From positions 62,001 to 126,000 of the forward strand of contig NZ_SLXA01000007.1 of assembly GCF_004340975.1 (NCBI RefSeq): a stretch of DNA of 64,000 bases. Reading direction: 5' to 3'. The position numbers and the translations under genes are program-made. Origin of the DNA: Frisingicoccus caecimuris (lineage in GTDB: Bacteria > Bacillota > Clostridia > Lachnospirales > Lachnospiraceae). Every line of letters begins with the position of its first letter. Within the stretch, counting starts at the first letter, position 1. Below the pieces are notes generated by a model. That model was not told the origin of the DNA. It was given only the letters and a program-made list of their open reading frames with translations, and did not search any database. Shown piece after piece: positions 48,357-58,583 of the stretch.

Positions 48357-48665
48357 ATGATGAAGATTAAAAGAGATGACCTTGTAAAGGTAATCGCAGG
48401 TAAAGATAAAGGTAAAGAAGGCAAAGTTATTGTTGTCAATCATAAAAAAGGCACTGTTCTTGTAGAAGGTGTAAATATGGTTACAAAACATACAAAACCA
48501 TCCGCGCAGAACCAGGCCGGCGGCATCGTTACTCAGGAAGCTCCAATCGACGCATCCAACGTTATGTATGTTTACAAGGGAAAAGCAACACGTATCGGTT
48601 TTGCTGAAAAAGACGGTAAAAAAGTCCGTGTGGCTAAACAGTGTAATGGTGAAGTTATTGACTAA
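48357..48665 (+). CDS. rplX: 50S ribosomal protein L24
   Basis: 102 aa from ATG 48357 ([20 protein letters not shown], a KOW motif) after AAGGAGGCGCCAACC. The longer frame from 48315 overlaps rplN and is rejected. Assembly initiator protein. Confidence 0.96.
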   Translation: MMKIKRDDLVKVIAGKDKGKEGKVIVVNHKKGTVLVEGVNMVTKHTKPSAQNQAGGIVTQEAPIDASNVMYVYKGKATRIGFAEKDGKKVRVAKQCNGEVID

Positions 48666-48687
48666 TTGAGAAGGGAGGTTATTCACG

Positions 48688-49227
48688 GTGAGTAGATTAA
48701 GAGATATGTATTACAATGAAATCGTTCCGGCAATGATTTCAAAGTTCGGATATAAGAATGTCATGCAGGTACCGAAGCTTGACAAAATTGTTTTAAACAT
48801 GGGCGTTGGCGAAGCTAAGGATAACGCTAAAGTTTTGGAATCTGCAGTTAAAGATATGGAAATTATTGCAGGTCAGAAAGTTGTTACGACCAAAGCAAAA
48901 AATTCCGTTGCTAACTTCAAGATCAGAGAGGGTATGGCTATCGGCTGTAAGACAACTCTGAGAGGCGAAAAAATGTATGAATTTGCAGATCGTCTTGTAA
49001 ACCTTGCACTTCCACGTGTACGTGACTTCAGAGGTGTTAATCCGGATGCATTTGACGGAAGAGGTAACTACGCTTTAGGTATTAAAGAACAATTAATCTT
49101 CCCTGAAATCGAGTATGACAAAGTTGACAAAGTAAGAGGTATGGATGTTATCTTCGTTACAACAGCCCATACAGATGAAGAAGCTCGTGAATTATTAAGA
49201 TTATTTGGTATGCCATTTAAAAAGTAG
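48688..49227 (+). CDS. rplE: 50S ribosomal protein L5
   Basis: 179 aa from GTG 48688 ([20 protein letters not shown]), GGGAGG upstream. Binds 5S r[23 protein letters not shown] is the conserved loop. Confidence 0.97.
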   Translation: MSRLRDMYYNEIVPAMISKFGYKNVMQVPKLDKIVLNMGVGEAKDNAKVLESAVKDMEIIAGQKVVTTKAKNSVANFKIREGMAIGCKTTLRGEKMYEFADRLVNLALPRVRDFRGVNPDAFDGRGNYALGIKEQLIFPEIEYDKVDKVRGMDVIFVTTAHTDEEARELLRLFGMPFKK

Positions 49228-49242
49228 TTAGGAGGGAAATCC

Positions 49243-49428
49243 ATGGCTAAAACAGCGATGAAAATTAAACAGCAGCGCCCACAGAAATTCTCCACAAGAG
49301 AATACAATCGCTGCAGAATCTGCGGACGTCCACATGCTTATTTAAGAAAATATGGCATTTGCAGAATTTGTTTCCGTGAATTAGCATATAAAGGTGAAAT
49401 TCCAGGAGTTACAAAATCAAGCTGGTAG
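49243..49428 (+). CDS. rpsN: 30S ribosomal protein S14, zinc (type Z)
   Basis: 61 aa with a four-cysteine zinc site (Cys24, Cys27, Cys40, Cys43) in [19 protein letters not shown] and RICFREL. This is the zinc-dependent short form usual in Clostridia. Confidence 0.97.
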   Translation: MAKTAMKIKQQRPQKFSTREYNRCRICGRPHAYLRKYGICRICFRELAYKGEIPGVTKSSW

Positions 49429-49453
49429 GAATAAGTGAAAGGAGGAACTTATC

Positions 49454-49855
49454 ATGTCAATGAGCGATCCAATTGCAGATATGCTTACAAGAATCCGTAA
49501 TGCAAATACTGCGAAACATGATACTGTCGATGTTCCGGCATCCAAGATGAAGGAATCCATCGCTAAAATTCTTTTAGATGAAGGATATATTAAAGGCTAC
49601 GAAATCATTGAAGACGGAATAGCAAAAACGATTAAAATCACCCTGAAATATGGTGTAGATAAAAACCAGAAGACCATCAGCGGAATTAAGAGAATTTCCA
49701 AACCGGGTCTTCGTGTATATGCTGGCAAAGATGAACTGCCAAAGGTACTTGGCGGACTTGGTGTTGCTATCATTTCTACAAACAAAGGTGTTGTAACAGA
49801 CAAAGAAGCCCGCGCTATGAACGTAGGCGGCGAAGTTATCGCTTTTGTGTGGTAA
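49454..49855 (+). CDS. rpsH: 30S ribosomal protein S8
   Basis: 133 aa, [21 protein letters not shown] and the C-terminal [11 protein letters not shown]. In E. coli S8 represses the spc operon. The following 353-bp spacer is unusual at this position. Confidence 0.97.
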   Translation: MSMSDPIADMLTRIRNANTAKHDTVDVPASKMKESIAKILLDEGYIKGYEIIEDGIAKTIKITLKYGVDKNQKTISGIKRISKPGLRVYAGKDELPKVLGGLGVAIISTNKGVVTDKEARAMNVGGEVIAFVW

Positions 49856-50208
49856 CCATGAGACCTTGGTGAGTGCGAACGTTTGCGAAGCACGAACCTA
49901 GTTCGAAGGTTCTTCGCGACACTTAATGAAAGCAAGCTTTTGCGCAGCTTGAATTTAGTGGAGGCGAAGATACCCCTATATTTACCTCTTTAGTGGAGGC
50001 GAACATTCTCGTATGCTTGCCTCTTTAGTGGAGGCGAAGATACCCGTTCTCTCGTAGTTGAGATGAACAAATCCGTTCTGCTTTGTCGGAAACGGAGCGT
50101 CTCTCTCCGGGGAGACTTTAAGCCCTGCTGTCAGGGGTGAATCGGCAGTGAACTGAAAACAGAAGGGGTACGGCCCCTTCCGAGAATTTAAGTTAGGAGG
50201 AAAAAGGC
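49856..50208. repeat. Structured repeat-rich insert between rpsH and rplF
   Basis: 353 bp without a gene where most relatives have a few tens of bases. Three tandem copies of a 35-bp unit start with TTTAGTGGAGGCGAA at 49954, 49989 and 50024. In the first two units GAGGC near the start can pair with a closing RCCTC. Before them GAACCT-agttcga-AGGTTC is flanked by GCGAA/TTCGC. After them come GTCTC...GAGAC, CCCTG-ctgt-CAGGG and AAGGGG...CCCCTT hairpins. No T-tails follow, so these are not ordinary terminators. rplF has its own AGGAGGAAAAAGGC. Confidence 0.7.
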
Positions 50209-50751
50209 ATGTCACGTATCGGTAGATTGCCAATCGCAATTCCTGCAGGTGTTACTGTAGAAATCGCAGAGAACAACAAGGTTACTGTTAAAGGACCAAA
50301 GGGAACTCTTGAAAGAGAATTACCTGTTGAAATGAAAATCGAAAAAGATGGAGATTCCATCATTGTTTCCAGACCAAATGAATTAAAGAGAATGAAATCT
50401 TTACATGGTCTGACCCGTACATTGATCAACAACATGGTGATCGGTGTTACCGAAGGTTATAAGAAAGAACTTGAAGTAAACGGTGTTGGCTACAGAGCTC
50501 AGAAACAGGGCAAGACACTTGTTTTAACTTTAGGCTACTCCCATCCGGTAGAGATGGTTGATCCGGAAGGTGTTGAGACCACATTGGATGGCCAGAACAA
50601 GATCATCGTTTCTGGTATTGATAAAGAAAAAGTTGGCCAGTACGCTGCTGAAATCAGAGACAAGAGAAGACCTGAACCATACAAGGGCAAAGGTATCAAG
50701 TATGCTGATGAAGTCATCAGACGTAAAGTTGGTAAGACTGGTAAGAAATAA
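50209..50751 (+). CDS. rplF: 50S ribosomal protein L6
   Basis: 180 aa, [20 protein letters not shown], ending [20 protein letters not shown]; two similar alpha/beta halves. It follows the structured insert. Confidence 0.97.
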   Translation: MSRIGRLPIAIPAGVTVEIAENNKVTVKGPKGTLERELPVEMKIEKDGDSIIVSRPNELKRMKSLHGLTRTLINNMVIGVTEGYKKELEVNGVGYRAQKQGKTLVLTLGYSHPVEMVDPEGVETTLDGQNKIIVSGIDKEKVGQYAAEIRDKRRPEPYKGKGIKYADEVIRRKVGKTGKK

Positions 50752-50770
50752 TTAAGGAGGATAGCGTAAG

Positions 50771-51139
50771 ATGGTTAAGAAAGATTCAAGAAAAGAAATT
50801 CGAGTTAAAAAGCATAGAAGACTGCGTAACCGTTTCTCTGGCACTGCCCAGCGTCCTCGTTTAGCTGTATTCCGAAGCAACAACCACATTTATGCACAGA
50901 TCATTGATGATACTGTAGGTAATACACTGGTAGCAGCTTCCACAGTTGAAAAAGAAATCAAAGCTGGTCTTGAAAAGACGAATGATGTTGCAGCTGCAAG
51001 TGCTGTAGGCACAGCAATTGCTAAAAAGGCTTTAGATAAAGGCATTACTGAAGTCGTATTCGACAGAGGCGGATTTATTTATCAGGGTAAAATTAAAGCT
51101 TTAGCTGAAGCAGCTAGAGAAGCTGGATTACAGTTCTAG
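50771..51139 (+). CDS. rplR: 50S ribosomal protein L18
   Basis: 122 aa 5S rRNA-binding protein. [20 protein letters not shown] and [20 protein letters not shown] are the conserved segments. AAGGAGG upstream. Confidence 0.97.
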   Translation: MVKKDSRKEIRVKKHRRLRNRFSGTAQRPRLAVFRSNNHIYAQIIDDTVGNTLVAASTVEKEIKAGLEKTNDVAAASAVGTAIAKKALDKGITEVVFDRGGFIYQGKIKALAEAAREAGLQF

Positions 51140-51154
51140 CAGGGAGGAGAACAG

Positions 51155-51664
51155 ATGAAACGTACAATTATTGATGCTAGCCAATTAGAGTTAACAGAAA
51201 AAGTAGTATCAATTAAACGTGTCACAAAGGTTGTTAAAGGTGGACGTAACATGCGTTTTGCCGCTTTAGTTGTTGTAGGCGACGGCAATGGACACGTTGG
51301 TGCTGGCTTAGGAAAAGCAACTGAAATTCCTGAAGCTATCCGCAAAGGAAAAGAAGATGCTATAAAGAAACTTATTGAAGTTCCGTTGGATGAAAATAAG
51401 AGTATTCCACATGATTTCCAGGGTAAATTCGGTAGCGCAAACGTATTGTTAAAAAGAGCTCCTGAAGGTACTGGTATCATCGCTGGTGGTCCGGCGCGTG
51501 CCGTACTGGAATTGGCTGGATACAAAAACATCCGTACAAAATCTTTAGGTTCCAATAATAAACAGAACGTCGTACTTGCCACAATCGAAGGATTGGGTGC
51601 CTTAACGACTCCAGAAGAAGTTGCTAAGAAACGTGGAAAATCTGTTGAAGAAATCTTGGCATAG
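51155..51664 (+). CDS. rpsE: 30S ribosomal protein S5
   Basis: 169 aa. [20 protein letters not shown] (N-terminal loop) and [20 protein letters not shown]; fidelity protein next to S4. Confidence 0.97.
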   Translation: MKRTIIDASQLELTEKVVSIKRVTKVVKGGRNMRFAALVVVGDGNGHVGAGLGKATEIPEAIRKGKEDAIKKLIEVPLDENKSIPHDFQGKFGSANVLLKRAPEGTGIIAGGPARAVLELAGYKNIRTKSLGSNNKQNVVLATIEGLGALTTPEEVAKKRGKSVEEILA

Positions 51665-51679
51665 GAGGAGGAGTATAAA

Positions 51680-51862
51680 ATGGCAGATAAATTAAAGATT
51701 ACTTTAGTTAAATCTACAATTGGTGCAATTCCTAAACATAGAAGAACTGTTGAAGCTTTAGGTTTGAAGAAACTTAACAAAACTGTTGAGCTTCCGGATA
51801 ACGCATGTACCAGAGGTATGGTAAAGCAGGTAAAACACTTAGTGAAAGTAGAAGAAATCTAA
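51680..51862 (+). CDS. rpmD: 50S ribosomal protein L30
   Basis: 60 aa, LKITLVKSTIGAIPKHRRTV; bacterial short form, between rpsE and rplO as usual. Confidence 0.96.
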   Translation: MADKLKITLVKSTIGAIPKHRRTVEALGLKKLNKTVELPDNACTRGMVKQVKHLVKVEEI

Positions 51863-51884
51863 TAGACAGTGAGGAGGTGCACGT

Positions 51885-52325
51885 ATGAATTTATCAGAAT
51901 TAAGACCGGCAGAAGGTTCAAAACACAGCGATAATTTCAGAAGAGGCCGTGGACACGGTTCAGGAAACGGCAAGACAGCTGGTAAAGGTCATAAAGGTCA
52001 GAAAGCTCGTTCCGGAGCACCAAGACCAGGCTTTGAAGGTGGTCAGATGCCATTATACAGAAGATTGCCGAAGAGAGGTTTCACAAATAGAAATTCCCTG
52101 GAGATTGTAGCCATTAACGTTGATGCATTAAATCGTTTTGATAACGATGCAGAGGTTACTGTAGAGACATTAATTGAAACAGGCATCATCAAAAATCCTA
52201 AGGATGGCGTAAAGATTCTTGGTAACGGCGAACTTACAAAAAAATTAACAGTAAAGGTTAATGCTTGCAGCGCAAGTGCCGAGGAAAAAATTAAAGCTTT
52301 AGGTGGAACAGTAGAGGTGATCTAA
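51885..52325 (+). CDS. rplO: 50S ribosomal protein L15
   Basis: 146 aa. The glycine/basic N-terminal arm ([20 protein letters not shown]) is typical. The stop overlaps the secY start by one base. Confidence 0.97.
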   Translation: MNLSELRPAEGSKHSDNFRRGRGHGSGNGKTAGKGHKGQKARSGAPRPGFEGGQMPLYRRLPKRGFTNRNSLEIVAINVDALNRFDNDAEVTVETLIETGIIKNPKDGVKILGNGELTKKLTVKVNACSASAEEKIKALGGTVEVI

Positions 52326-53638
52326 TGCTTACAACCTTAAGGAATGCATTTAAGATCAAAGAAATCCGTGGAAGAATTCTTTTCACATTATTTATACTGG
52401 TTGTCGTGAGATTGGGAGCTCAGCTTCCAATCCCAGGCGTCAGCCGGGATGTGTTCAGTGCCTGGTTTGCAGCCCAGACTGGCGGAGCATTTAATTTCTT
52501 TGATCAAATGACCGGCGGTTCATTCACTCAAATGTCTGTATTTGCTTTGAGTATTACACCGTACATTACATCTTCTATTATCATGCAGCTGATGACCATC
52601 GCCATTCCAAAACTGGAAGAGATGCAAAAAGATGGTGAAGATGGAAGAAAGAAAATTCGTGAATATACAAGATATGTAACCATTGCTCTGGCTGTTGTTG
52701 AAGGCCTCGCAATGGGTATTAATCTTTACCGGGGCGGCAATCTGATGCATAACAACGTGTTGGATGTTATCATGGTAGTTGTAGCTTTGACAGCCGGTTC
52801 ATCACTCCTGATGTGGATGGGCGAGCAGATTACGGATAAAGGTGTGGGTAATGGTATTTCCATTATCCTTCTGATCAATATTATTTCGACCATTCCAAAC
52901 GATTTCGGACTTTTATATGACAAGTTCATGCGTGGAAATAATATTGTCAAAGCAGGTATCGCAGCGATCATTATTCTTGCGGTTATCTTGTTTATTGTCG
53001 TATTTGTTATTTATCTGCAGGACGGCGAGCGCCGCATTCCTGTACAGTATTCAAAAAAAGTCGTTGGACGCAAGATGGTAGGGGGAAGTACTTCAAGTAT
53101 TCCTTTGAAGGTTAATACCGCCGGCGTAATGCCGATCATCTTCGCATCTTCGATTATGTCTTTGCCGGGAATCATTGTCGGTTTTCTTGGCAAGAACCCA
53201 GGCGGTATTCCAGGAACAATCCTGGCTGTATTGAGTAGTTCCAACTGGTGTAAACCATCACAGCCGGTCTACTCGGCTGGTTTACTGATTTATATTCTTC
53301 TGGTCGTGTTTTTTGCTTATTTCTACACATCCATTACTTTCAACCCGTTGGAAGTTGCGGATAATATGAAAAAGCAGGGCGGCTTTATTCCGGGTATTCG
53401 TCCTGGAAAGCCTACTTCAGAATATTTAAATAAGATTTTGAATAATGTTATTTTTATTGGTGCGGTAGGTTTGATCGTAGTAGCCATTATCCCGATTTTA
53501 GCTACGGGAATCTTTGGCGTTAATGTTTCATTTGGCGGAACATCCTTGATTATTATTGTAGGTGTTGTACTTGAAACATTAAAACAGATTGAGTCCTTAA
53601 TGCTTGTAAGACATTATAAAGGATTTTTAAATGACTGA
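52325..53638 (+). CDS. secY: Protein translocase subunit SecY
   Basis: 437 aa, ten TM helices, core channel of the Sec translocon. Conserved PIPGVSRDVF plug/TM2 region, GERRIPVQYSKK and FNPLEVADNMKKQGGFIPGI cytosolic loops. Coupled to rplO. Confidence 0.98.
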   Translation: MLTTLRNAFKIKEIRGRILFTLFILVVVRLGAQLPIPGVSRDVFSAWFAAQTGGAFNFFDQMTGGSFTQMSVFALSITPYITSSIIMQLMTIAIPKLEEMQKDGEDGRKKIREYTRYVTIALAVVEGLAMGINLYRGGNLMHNNVLDVIMVVVALTAGSSLLMWMGEQITDKGVGNGISIILLINIISTIPNDFGLLYDKFMRGNNIVKAGIAAIIILAVILFIVVFVIYLQDGERRIPVQYSKKVVGRKMVGGSTSSIPLKVNTAGVMPIIFASSIMSLPGIIVGFLGKNPGGIPGTILAVLSSSNWCKPSQPVYSAGLLIYILLVVFFAYFYTSITFNPLEVADNMKKQGGFIPGIRPGKPTSEYLNKILNNVIFIGAVGLIVVAIIPILATGIFGVNVSFGGTSLIIIVGVVLETLKQIESLMLVRHYKGFLND

Positions 53639-53651
53639 CAGGTCTGATTTT

Positions 53652-53708
53652 TCGCGGTGAGCACAGGCCGTATAGGAATTTTATGTTCCTATATGGCATT
53701 GACCGCGA
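53652..53708 (+). promoter_or_regulatory. Nested hairpins between secY and adk
   Basis: The outer stem TCGCGGT (53652-53658) with ACCGCGA (53702-53708) encloses a 12-bp inner stem 53667-53678 with 53686-53697 and a 7-nt loop. No T-run follows, so it is not a classical terminator. It may modulate mRNA processing or adk translation. Confidence 0.5.
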
Positions 53709-53770
53709 ACGTATATATTATATATTTATGAATCATCAGAAGTTGTTGGACATATGTTTGGAGGCAAATT

Positions 53771-54415
53771 ATGAAAATAATTATGTTAGGTGCACCTGGT
53801 GCCGGAAAAGGTACGCAGGCAAAAAAGATTGCCGATTTGTGCAAGGTTCCACATATATCAACTGGAGATATTTTCAGAGCTAATATTAAGCAGGGAACAG
53901 AACTCGGAAAGAAAGCAAAAACTTATATGGATGCTGGCGAACTGGTTCCTGATGAATTAGTCTGTGATCTCGTTGTTGATCGAATTCAACAAGATGACTG
54001 TACCGAAGGGTTTATTTTGGACGGCTTCCCGAGAACGATTCCTCAGGCTGAAGCGTTGACAAATGCCCTGAATGCTATCGAACAAAAGATGGAATATGCG
54101 TTAAATATCGATGTTCCAGATGAAAATATAATTCATAGGATGGCCGGCCGCAGAGCATGTGTTGGATGTGGAGCTACATATCATGTGGAGTTTAATCCAC
54201 CAAAAGTTCAGGATGTCTGCGATGTGTGTGGAGAAGCGCTTGTCCTCAGAGATGATGATAAACCGGAAACGGTAATGAATCGTCTGAACGTTTATCACGA
54301 ACAGACAAAACCATTGATTGATTACTATGAGAAGCAGGGCATTGTGCATACGATCGATGGTACTCAGACAATGGATCAGGTATTCAGTGATATTCGTAAA
54401 ATTTTAGGAGTATAA
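53771..54415 (+). CDS. adk: Adenylate kinase
   Basis: 214 aa, AMP + ATP to 2 ADP. The P-loop is [13 protein letters not shown] at residues 7-19. The lid carries a four-cysteine zinc site ([16 protein letters not shown]) as in Gram-positive enzymes. DGFPRT is the AMP-site motif. Typical position after secY. Confidence 0.98.
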   Translation: MKIIMLGAPGAGKGTQAKKIADLCKVPHISTGDIFRANIKQGTELGKKAKTYMDAGELVPDELVCDLVVDRIQQDDCTEGFILDGFPRTIPQAEALTNALNAIEQKMEYALNIDVPDENIIHRMAGRRACVGCGATYHVEFNPPKVQDVCDVCGEALVLRDDDKPETVMNRLNVYHEQTKPLIDYYEKQGIVHTIDGTQTMDQVFSDIRKILGV

Positions 54416-54417
54416 AT

Positions 54418-55170
54418 ATGTCAGTTACAATTAAGTCAGAACATGAAATTGGATTGATGCGGGAAGCCGGAAGGCTTTTGGCTATCATGCATGAAGAGCT
54501 TCAAAAAGAAATCAAACCGGGGATGTCCACCTGGGATATCAATCACATGGCCGATACGATCATCCGTGATTTTGGCTGTGTTCCAAATTTTCTGAATTAT
54601 AATGGATATCCGGCGACAATCTGTACATCTGTCAATGATGAAGTTGTCCACGGAATTCCTTCCAAAGAACGAATTCTTCAGGACGGTGATATTATCAGTC
54701 TGGATTGTGGATTGATTTACAAAGGATATCATTCCGATGCAGCACGGACCTGGGGTGTTGGAGAAATTTCAAAAGAAGCACAGAGACTTATCGATGTAAC
54801 AAAACAAAGTTTCTTTGAAGGTATAAAATTTGCCAAAGAAGGAAATCATCTCTATGAGATTTCAAAGGCAATCCAGGATTATGCTGAAGGGTTTGGGTAT
54901 TCCATTGTTCGGGATCTGGTTGGACACGGAATAGGAACCCACCTTCATGAAGATCCACAGATACCGAATTTCAAACCAAAAGGCCGGGGCCTGAAGCTTC
55001 AGGCAGGCATGACCCTTGCAATTGAGCCGATGATCAATGAAGGTGTCTATGATGTCGAGTGGTTGGATGATGACTGGACTGTGGTAACCGCAGACGGAAA
55101 GTTATCGGCACATTATGAAAATACTATTTTAGTTACAAAAGATGGCTGTGAAATTTTAACATTGAGGTAA
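54418..55170 (+). CDS. map: Methionine aminopeptidase, type I
   Basis: 250 aa. The metal ligands are spread over DIISLDCGLIYKGYHSDAAR, GHGIGTHLHEDP and AIEPMINEG. Removes initiator methionine from new proteins. Starts 2 bp after the adk stop. Confidence 0.97.
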   Translation: MSVTIKSEHEIGLMREAGRLLAIMHEELQKEIKPGMSTWDINHMADTIIRDFGCVPNFLNYNGYPATICTSVNDEVVHGIPSKERILQDGDIISLDCGLIYKGYHSDAARTWGVGEISKEAQRLIDVTKQSFFEGIKFAKEGNHLYEISKAIQDYAEGFGYSIVRDLVGHGIGTHLHEDPQIPNFKPKGRGLKLQAGMTLAIEPMINEGVYDVEWLDDDWTVVTADGKLSAHYENTILVTKDGCEILTLR

Positions 55171-55175
55171 TTAAA

Positions 55176-55478
55176 ATGGCAAAAAAGAGAGATGTGAATC
55201 GGTTCCGGGCCGGGCAGATGGCGCTGTCAGTTGCAGGCCATGATCGGGGAAAGCTGTATGTGATTCTTGAAATCCAGGACGAGACGGTGCTGCTTGTGGA
55301 TGGCATCCGTAAGACAGTAGAGAAACCAAAGAAAAAGAATATCCGTCATATACGCCGAATGAATTACATAGACCCGGAGATTGATGCCAGGCTAAACGGT
55401 GAATGTCCATTAAATAATGAAGATATTTTAAAAGCCATTCAGCTTTTTGAAGCGAAATGTAAGGTAATAGGAGGCTAA
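55176..55478 (+). CDS. KOW-domain RNA-binding protein (L14e/L6e-like)
   Basis: 100 aa. The N-terminal KOW-type segment [20 protein letters not shown] and basic [17 protein letters not shown] suggest rRNA binding. Found between map and infA in many Clostridia. No defined function. Confidence 0.88.
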   Translation: MAKKRDVNRFRAGQMALSVAGHDRGKLYVILEIQDETVLLVDGIRKTVEKPKKKNIRHIRRMNYIDPEIDARLNGECPLNNEDILKAIQLFEAKCKVIGG

Positions 55479-55479
55479 T

Positions 55480-55698
55480 ATGTCAAAAGCAGATGTTATT
55501 GAAGTCGAAGGAACTGTTGTTGAGAAGCTGCCAAACGCGATGTTTCAGGTGGAATTGGAAAATGGCCATCGGGTGTTAGCCCATATCAGCGGAAAGCTTC
55601 GCATGAATTTTATTCGAATTTTACCGGGTGATAAAGTAACCATCGAGTTATCTCCTTATGATTTGACAAAAGGAAGAATAATTTGGAGAGACAAGTAA
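55480..55698 (+). CDS. infA: Translation initiation factor IF-1
   Basis: 72 aa OB-fold protein, [20 protein letters not shown] and [20 protein letters not shown]. Starts directly after the KOW gene. Confidence 0.97.
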   Translation: MSKADVIEVEGTVVEKLPNAMFQVELENGHRVLAHISGKLRMNFIRILPGDKVTIELSPYDLTKGRIIWRDK

Positions 55699-55705
55699 AA
55701 AATTC

Positions 55706-55735
55706 TTGACTTGTCACATTGTGGGATGCTATAAT
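55706..55735 (+). promoter_or_regulatory. Sigma-A promoter before rpmJ
   Basis: TTGACT (55706-55711), 18-bp spacer, TATAAT (55730-55735). Gives the alpha operon (rpmJ-rpsM-rpsK-rpsD-rpoA-rplQ) its own start in addition to readthrough. Confidence 0.75.
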
Positions 55736-55768
55736 TGTTCGTGAACGTTTTGAAAGGAGAGATTTCTA

Positions 55769-55882
55769 ATGAAGGTAAGATCATCAGTAAAGCCTATCTG
55801 CGAAAAATGCAAAGTCATTAAGAGAAAAGGCAGTATCCGGGTTATCTGTGAAAATCCTAAGCACAAACAGAGACAGGGCTAA
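55769..55882 (+). CDS. rpmJ: 50S ribosomal protein L36
   Basis: 37 aa, [20 protein letters not shown], ending [11 protein letters not shown]. Zinc-ribbon type with Cys11, Cys14, Cys27 and His32 as likely ligands. GAAAGGAGAGA upstream. Its small size makes it easy to miss. Confidence 0.96.
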   Translation: MKVRSSVKPICEKCKVIKRKGSIRVICENPKHKQRQG

Positions 55883-55927
55883 TCAATAAATTAATTAGGC
55901 TTGTATTTTGTGTTATAAAACGATTTT

Positions 55928-56072
55928 TCTGACGAGAGTCAGAAAGAAAGTATGCGGCTGCAGCGATGAAACACCAGGATGTGTTGTAATCGCTATTAAA
56001 TAAATAGAATTTTTTATGAGCAGGGCCTGAGCCTGCCTATTGTCATGTCTTTTAGTCAAGGAGACAGGACAT
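55928..56072 (+). promoter_or_regulatory. Structured leader between rpmJ and rpsM
   Basis: Within this 239-bp gap: a perfect TCTGAC-gaga-GTCAGA hairpin (55928-55943), AGCGAT...ATCGCT (55962-55967/55989-55994) enclosing ACAC/GTGT, GCAGG...CCTGC near 56020-56036 and ATGTC...GACAT (56045-56072). S4 controls this operon in several bacteria; a similar role here is inference. Confidence 0.45.
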
Positions 56073-56121
56073 ATGTAAATATTGAATAATAAAAAGAAAG
56101 AACCAGTGGAGGTGTAATTAC

Positions 56122-56490
56122 ATGGCTCGTATCAGTGGTGTAGATTTACCAAGAGAGAAGCGTGTCGAAATCGGCCTTACTTACGTCTACGGAATCGGTA
56201 GAGTAAGTTCAAATCGTATCCTTAAAGAAGCTAATGTTAATCCAGATACACGTGTAAGAGATTTAACAGACGAAGAAGTGGCCAGAATCAATGCTGTTGT
56301 TAATGAAACTCAGACAGTTGAAGGTGATTTGCGTCGTGAAATCGCTATGAATATTAAGAGATTACAGGAAATCGGATGTTATAGAGGTATCCGTCATAGA
56401 AAAGGTCTTCCAGTTCGTGGCCAGAAGACAAAGACAAATGCGAGAACTCGTAAAGGTCCTAAGAGAACAGTAGCAAATAAGAAGAAATAA
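56122..56490 (+). CDS. rpsM: 30S ribosomal protein S13
   Basis: 122 aa, [21 protein letters not shown]-terminal basic tail [17 protein letters not shown] contacts tRNA. GGAGGTG precedes the start. Confidence 0.97.
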   Translation: MARISGVDLPREKRVEIGLTYVYGIGRVSSNRILKEANVNPDTRVRDLTDEEVARINAVVNETQTVEGDLRREIAMNIKRLQEIGCYRGIRHRKGLPVRGQKTKTNARTRKGPKRTVANKKK

Positions 56491-56515
56491 GTAACCTAAT
56501 AGGAGGTTTGGTTCA

Positions 56516-56911
56516 ATGGCTAAAAAAGTTACAAAAAAAGTGACTAAAAGACGTGTTAAAAAGAACGTTGAGCGTGGACAGGCACATATTCAGTCATCTT
56601 TTAATAATACAATTGTTACATTAACAGATTCCGAAGGAAATGCTCTTTCATGGGCAAGTGCTGGCGGTCTTGGATTCAGAGGCTCCAGAAAGTCCACACC
56701 ATATGCTGCACAGATGGCAGCTGAGACAGCAGCAAAAGCTGCATCCGTTTATGGATTAAAATCCGTTGAAGTTATGGTAAAAGGTCCTGGTTCAGGACGT
56801 GAAGCTGCAATCCGTGCTCTGCAGGCTTGCGGTATTGAAGTAACCAGCATCAGAGACGTAACACCAGTTCCGCATAACGGATGTCGTCCACCAAAAAGAA
56901 GAAGAGTCTAA
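56516..56911 (+). CDS. rpsK: 30S ribosomal protein S11
   Basis: 131 aa with a basic N-terminal arm; [20 protein letters not shown] and [15 protein letters not shown] are the family motifs. Confidence 0.97.
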   Translation: MAKKVTKKVTKRRVKKNVERGQAHIQSSFNNTIVTLTDSEGNALSWASAGGLGFRGSRKSTPYAAQMAAETAAKAASVYGLKSVEVMVKGPGSGREAAIRALQACGIEVTSIRDVTPVPHNGCRPPKRRRV

Positions 56912-56929
56912 TAGGAGGTTAAATTAGAT

Positions 56930-57523
56930 ATGGCTAGAGATATGGTTCCAGTATTGAAGAGATGTAGAAGTCTTGGTCTCGACCCAATTTATCTGGGTGT
57001 TGATAAAAAATCTAATAGACAGTCTATTAGAGGCAATAGAAAAAAGAGTGAATATGGACAGCAGCTTACTGAAAAACAGAAAGCAAAATTCATTTATGGT
57101 GTTCTTGAAAAACCTTTCAGAAACTACTTTGCAAAAGCAAGCAAGATGAAAGGTACTTCCGGTGAAAACCTGATGATCTTACTTGAAAGCAGACTGGATA
57201 ATGTTATTTTCCGTCTTGGCTTTGCAAGAACTCGTAAAGAGGCAAGACAGATCGTTGGTCACAAACATGTTTTAGTAAACGGTAAACGTGTGAATATTCC
57301 GTCCTATCAGGTAAAGGCTGGAGACACTGTTGAAATCCGTGAAAAATCCAAAGGATCTCAGAGATATAAAGATATTTTAGAAGTAACAGGAGCAAGAATT
57401 GTTCCGGAATGGCTTGAAGCTGATCAGGAAAACCTTTCCGGTACTGTAAAAGCGCTTCCTACCAGAGAACAGATTGATGTTCCGGTAAATGAAATGCTTA
57501 TCGTCGAATTGTATTCTAAATAA
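56930..57523 (+). CDS. rpsD: 30S ribosomal protein S4
   Basis: 197 aa with an S4 RNA-binding domain ([36 protein letters not shown]). The N-terminus [19 protein letters not shown] lacks the cysteine zinc motif and is the zinc-independent form. Confidence 0.96.
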   Translation: MARDMVPVLKRCRSLGLDPIYLGVDKKSNRQSIRGNRKKSEYGQQLTEKQKAKFIYGVLEKPFRNYFAKASKMKGTSGENLMILLESRLDNVIFRLGFARTRKEARQIVGHKHVLVNGKRVNIPSYQVKAGDTVEIREKSKGSQRYKDILEVTGARIVPEWLEADQENLSGTVKALPTREQIDVPVNEMLIVELYSK

Positions 57524-57587
57524 TAGCTTATTAAGCTAGAGTGTTACCCTCAAAGAAACCTAACCCATTAAAGGAGGGCTAATAATA

Positions 57588-58547
57588 GTGTTTGATTTTG
57601 AAAAACCGAAAATTGAGATTGCACAGATTTCCGAAGATAATAAATACGGACGTTTTGTTGTAGAACCTCTGGAAAGAGGCTATGGTATCACGCTTGGTAA
57701 TTCGCTGAGAAGAATTATGCTTTCATCCCTTCCAGGCTCTGCAGTGAGTCAGGTCAAGATTGACGGCGTTGTTCATGAGTTCAGTTCGATTCCGGGTGTC
57801 AAAGAAGACGTTACTGAAATTATTATGAATATCAAAAGTCTGGCAATAAAGAATACAAGCGCATCAACTGAGCCTAAGACTGCATATATCGAGTATGAGG
57901 GCGAAGGTGTTGTAACGGCAGCAGATATTCAAGTGGATCCAGATATCGAGATCTTGAACAAAGATCAGGTTATCGCCACTTTGAGCGGCGGTACAGACTG
58001 CAAATTGTACATGGAATTAACCATTACAAAGGGCCGTGGTTACGTAAGTTCGGATAAAAACAAAAACGAAGATCTGCCAATTGGTGTGATTCCGGTAGAC
58101 TCCATCTACACACCTGTAGAGAGAGTCAACATGAACGTGGAGAATACCCGTGTTGGCCAGATTACCGATTTTGATAAGCTTACACTTGATGTATTCACAA
58201 ATGGTACATTGGGACCAGATGAGGCTGTAAGTCTGGCAGCAAAAGTTTTAAGCGAACATTTGAATCTTTTCATTGATCTGTCTGAAAATGCCAAAACAGC
58301 TGAAGTTATGGTAGAAAAAGAGGATAATGAAAAAGAAAAAGTTCTTGAAATGAATATTGATGAATTAGAGTTATCTGTTCGTTCTTATAACTGCTTGAAG
58401 AGAGCAGGTATTAATACGGTTGAAGAGCTGACGAACAGAACTGCAGAGGATATGATGAAGGTTCGTAATCTTGGACGTAAATCTTTGGAAGAAGTTCTTG
58501 CCAAATTGAAAGAACTGGGCCTTCAGTTAAATCCAAGTGATGAATAA
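57588..58547 (+). CDS. rpoA: DNA-directed RNA polymerase subunit alpha
   Basis: 319 aa from GTG 57588 ([20 protein letters not shown]) with AAAGGAGGGC upstream. N-terminal assembly domain ([20 protein letters not shown]) and C-terminal domain ([17 protein letters not shown]...[10 protein letters not shown]) that binds UP elements and activators. Confidence 0.98.
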   Translation: MFDFEKPKIEIAQISEDNKYGRFVVEPLERGYGITLGNSLRRIMLSSLPGSAVSQVKIDGVVHEFSSIPGVKEDVTEIIMNIKSLAIKNTSASTEPKTAYIEYEGEGVVTAADIQVDPDIEILNKDQVIATLSGGTDCKLYMELTITKGRGYVSSDKNKNEDLPIGVIPVDSIYTPVERVNMNVENTRVGQITDFDKLTLDVFTNGTLGPDEAVSLAAKVLSEHLNLFIDLSENAKTAEVMVEKEDNEKEKVLEMNIDELELSVRSYNCLKRAGINTVEELTNRTAEDMMKVRNLGRKSLEEVLAKLKELGLQLNPSDE

Positions 58548-58583
58548 TCGCGATATTGAAGTAGAGTAGGAGGAGGCTAAATC

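Noticed and set aside
49954-50058. Three 35-bp units considered as a CRISPR array
   Set aside because: The whole 35-bp unit repeats in tandem with no unique spacers and no cas genes nearby.
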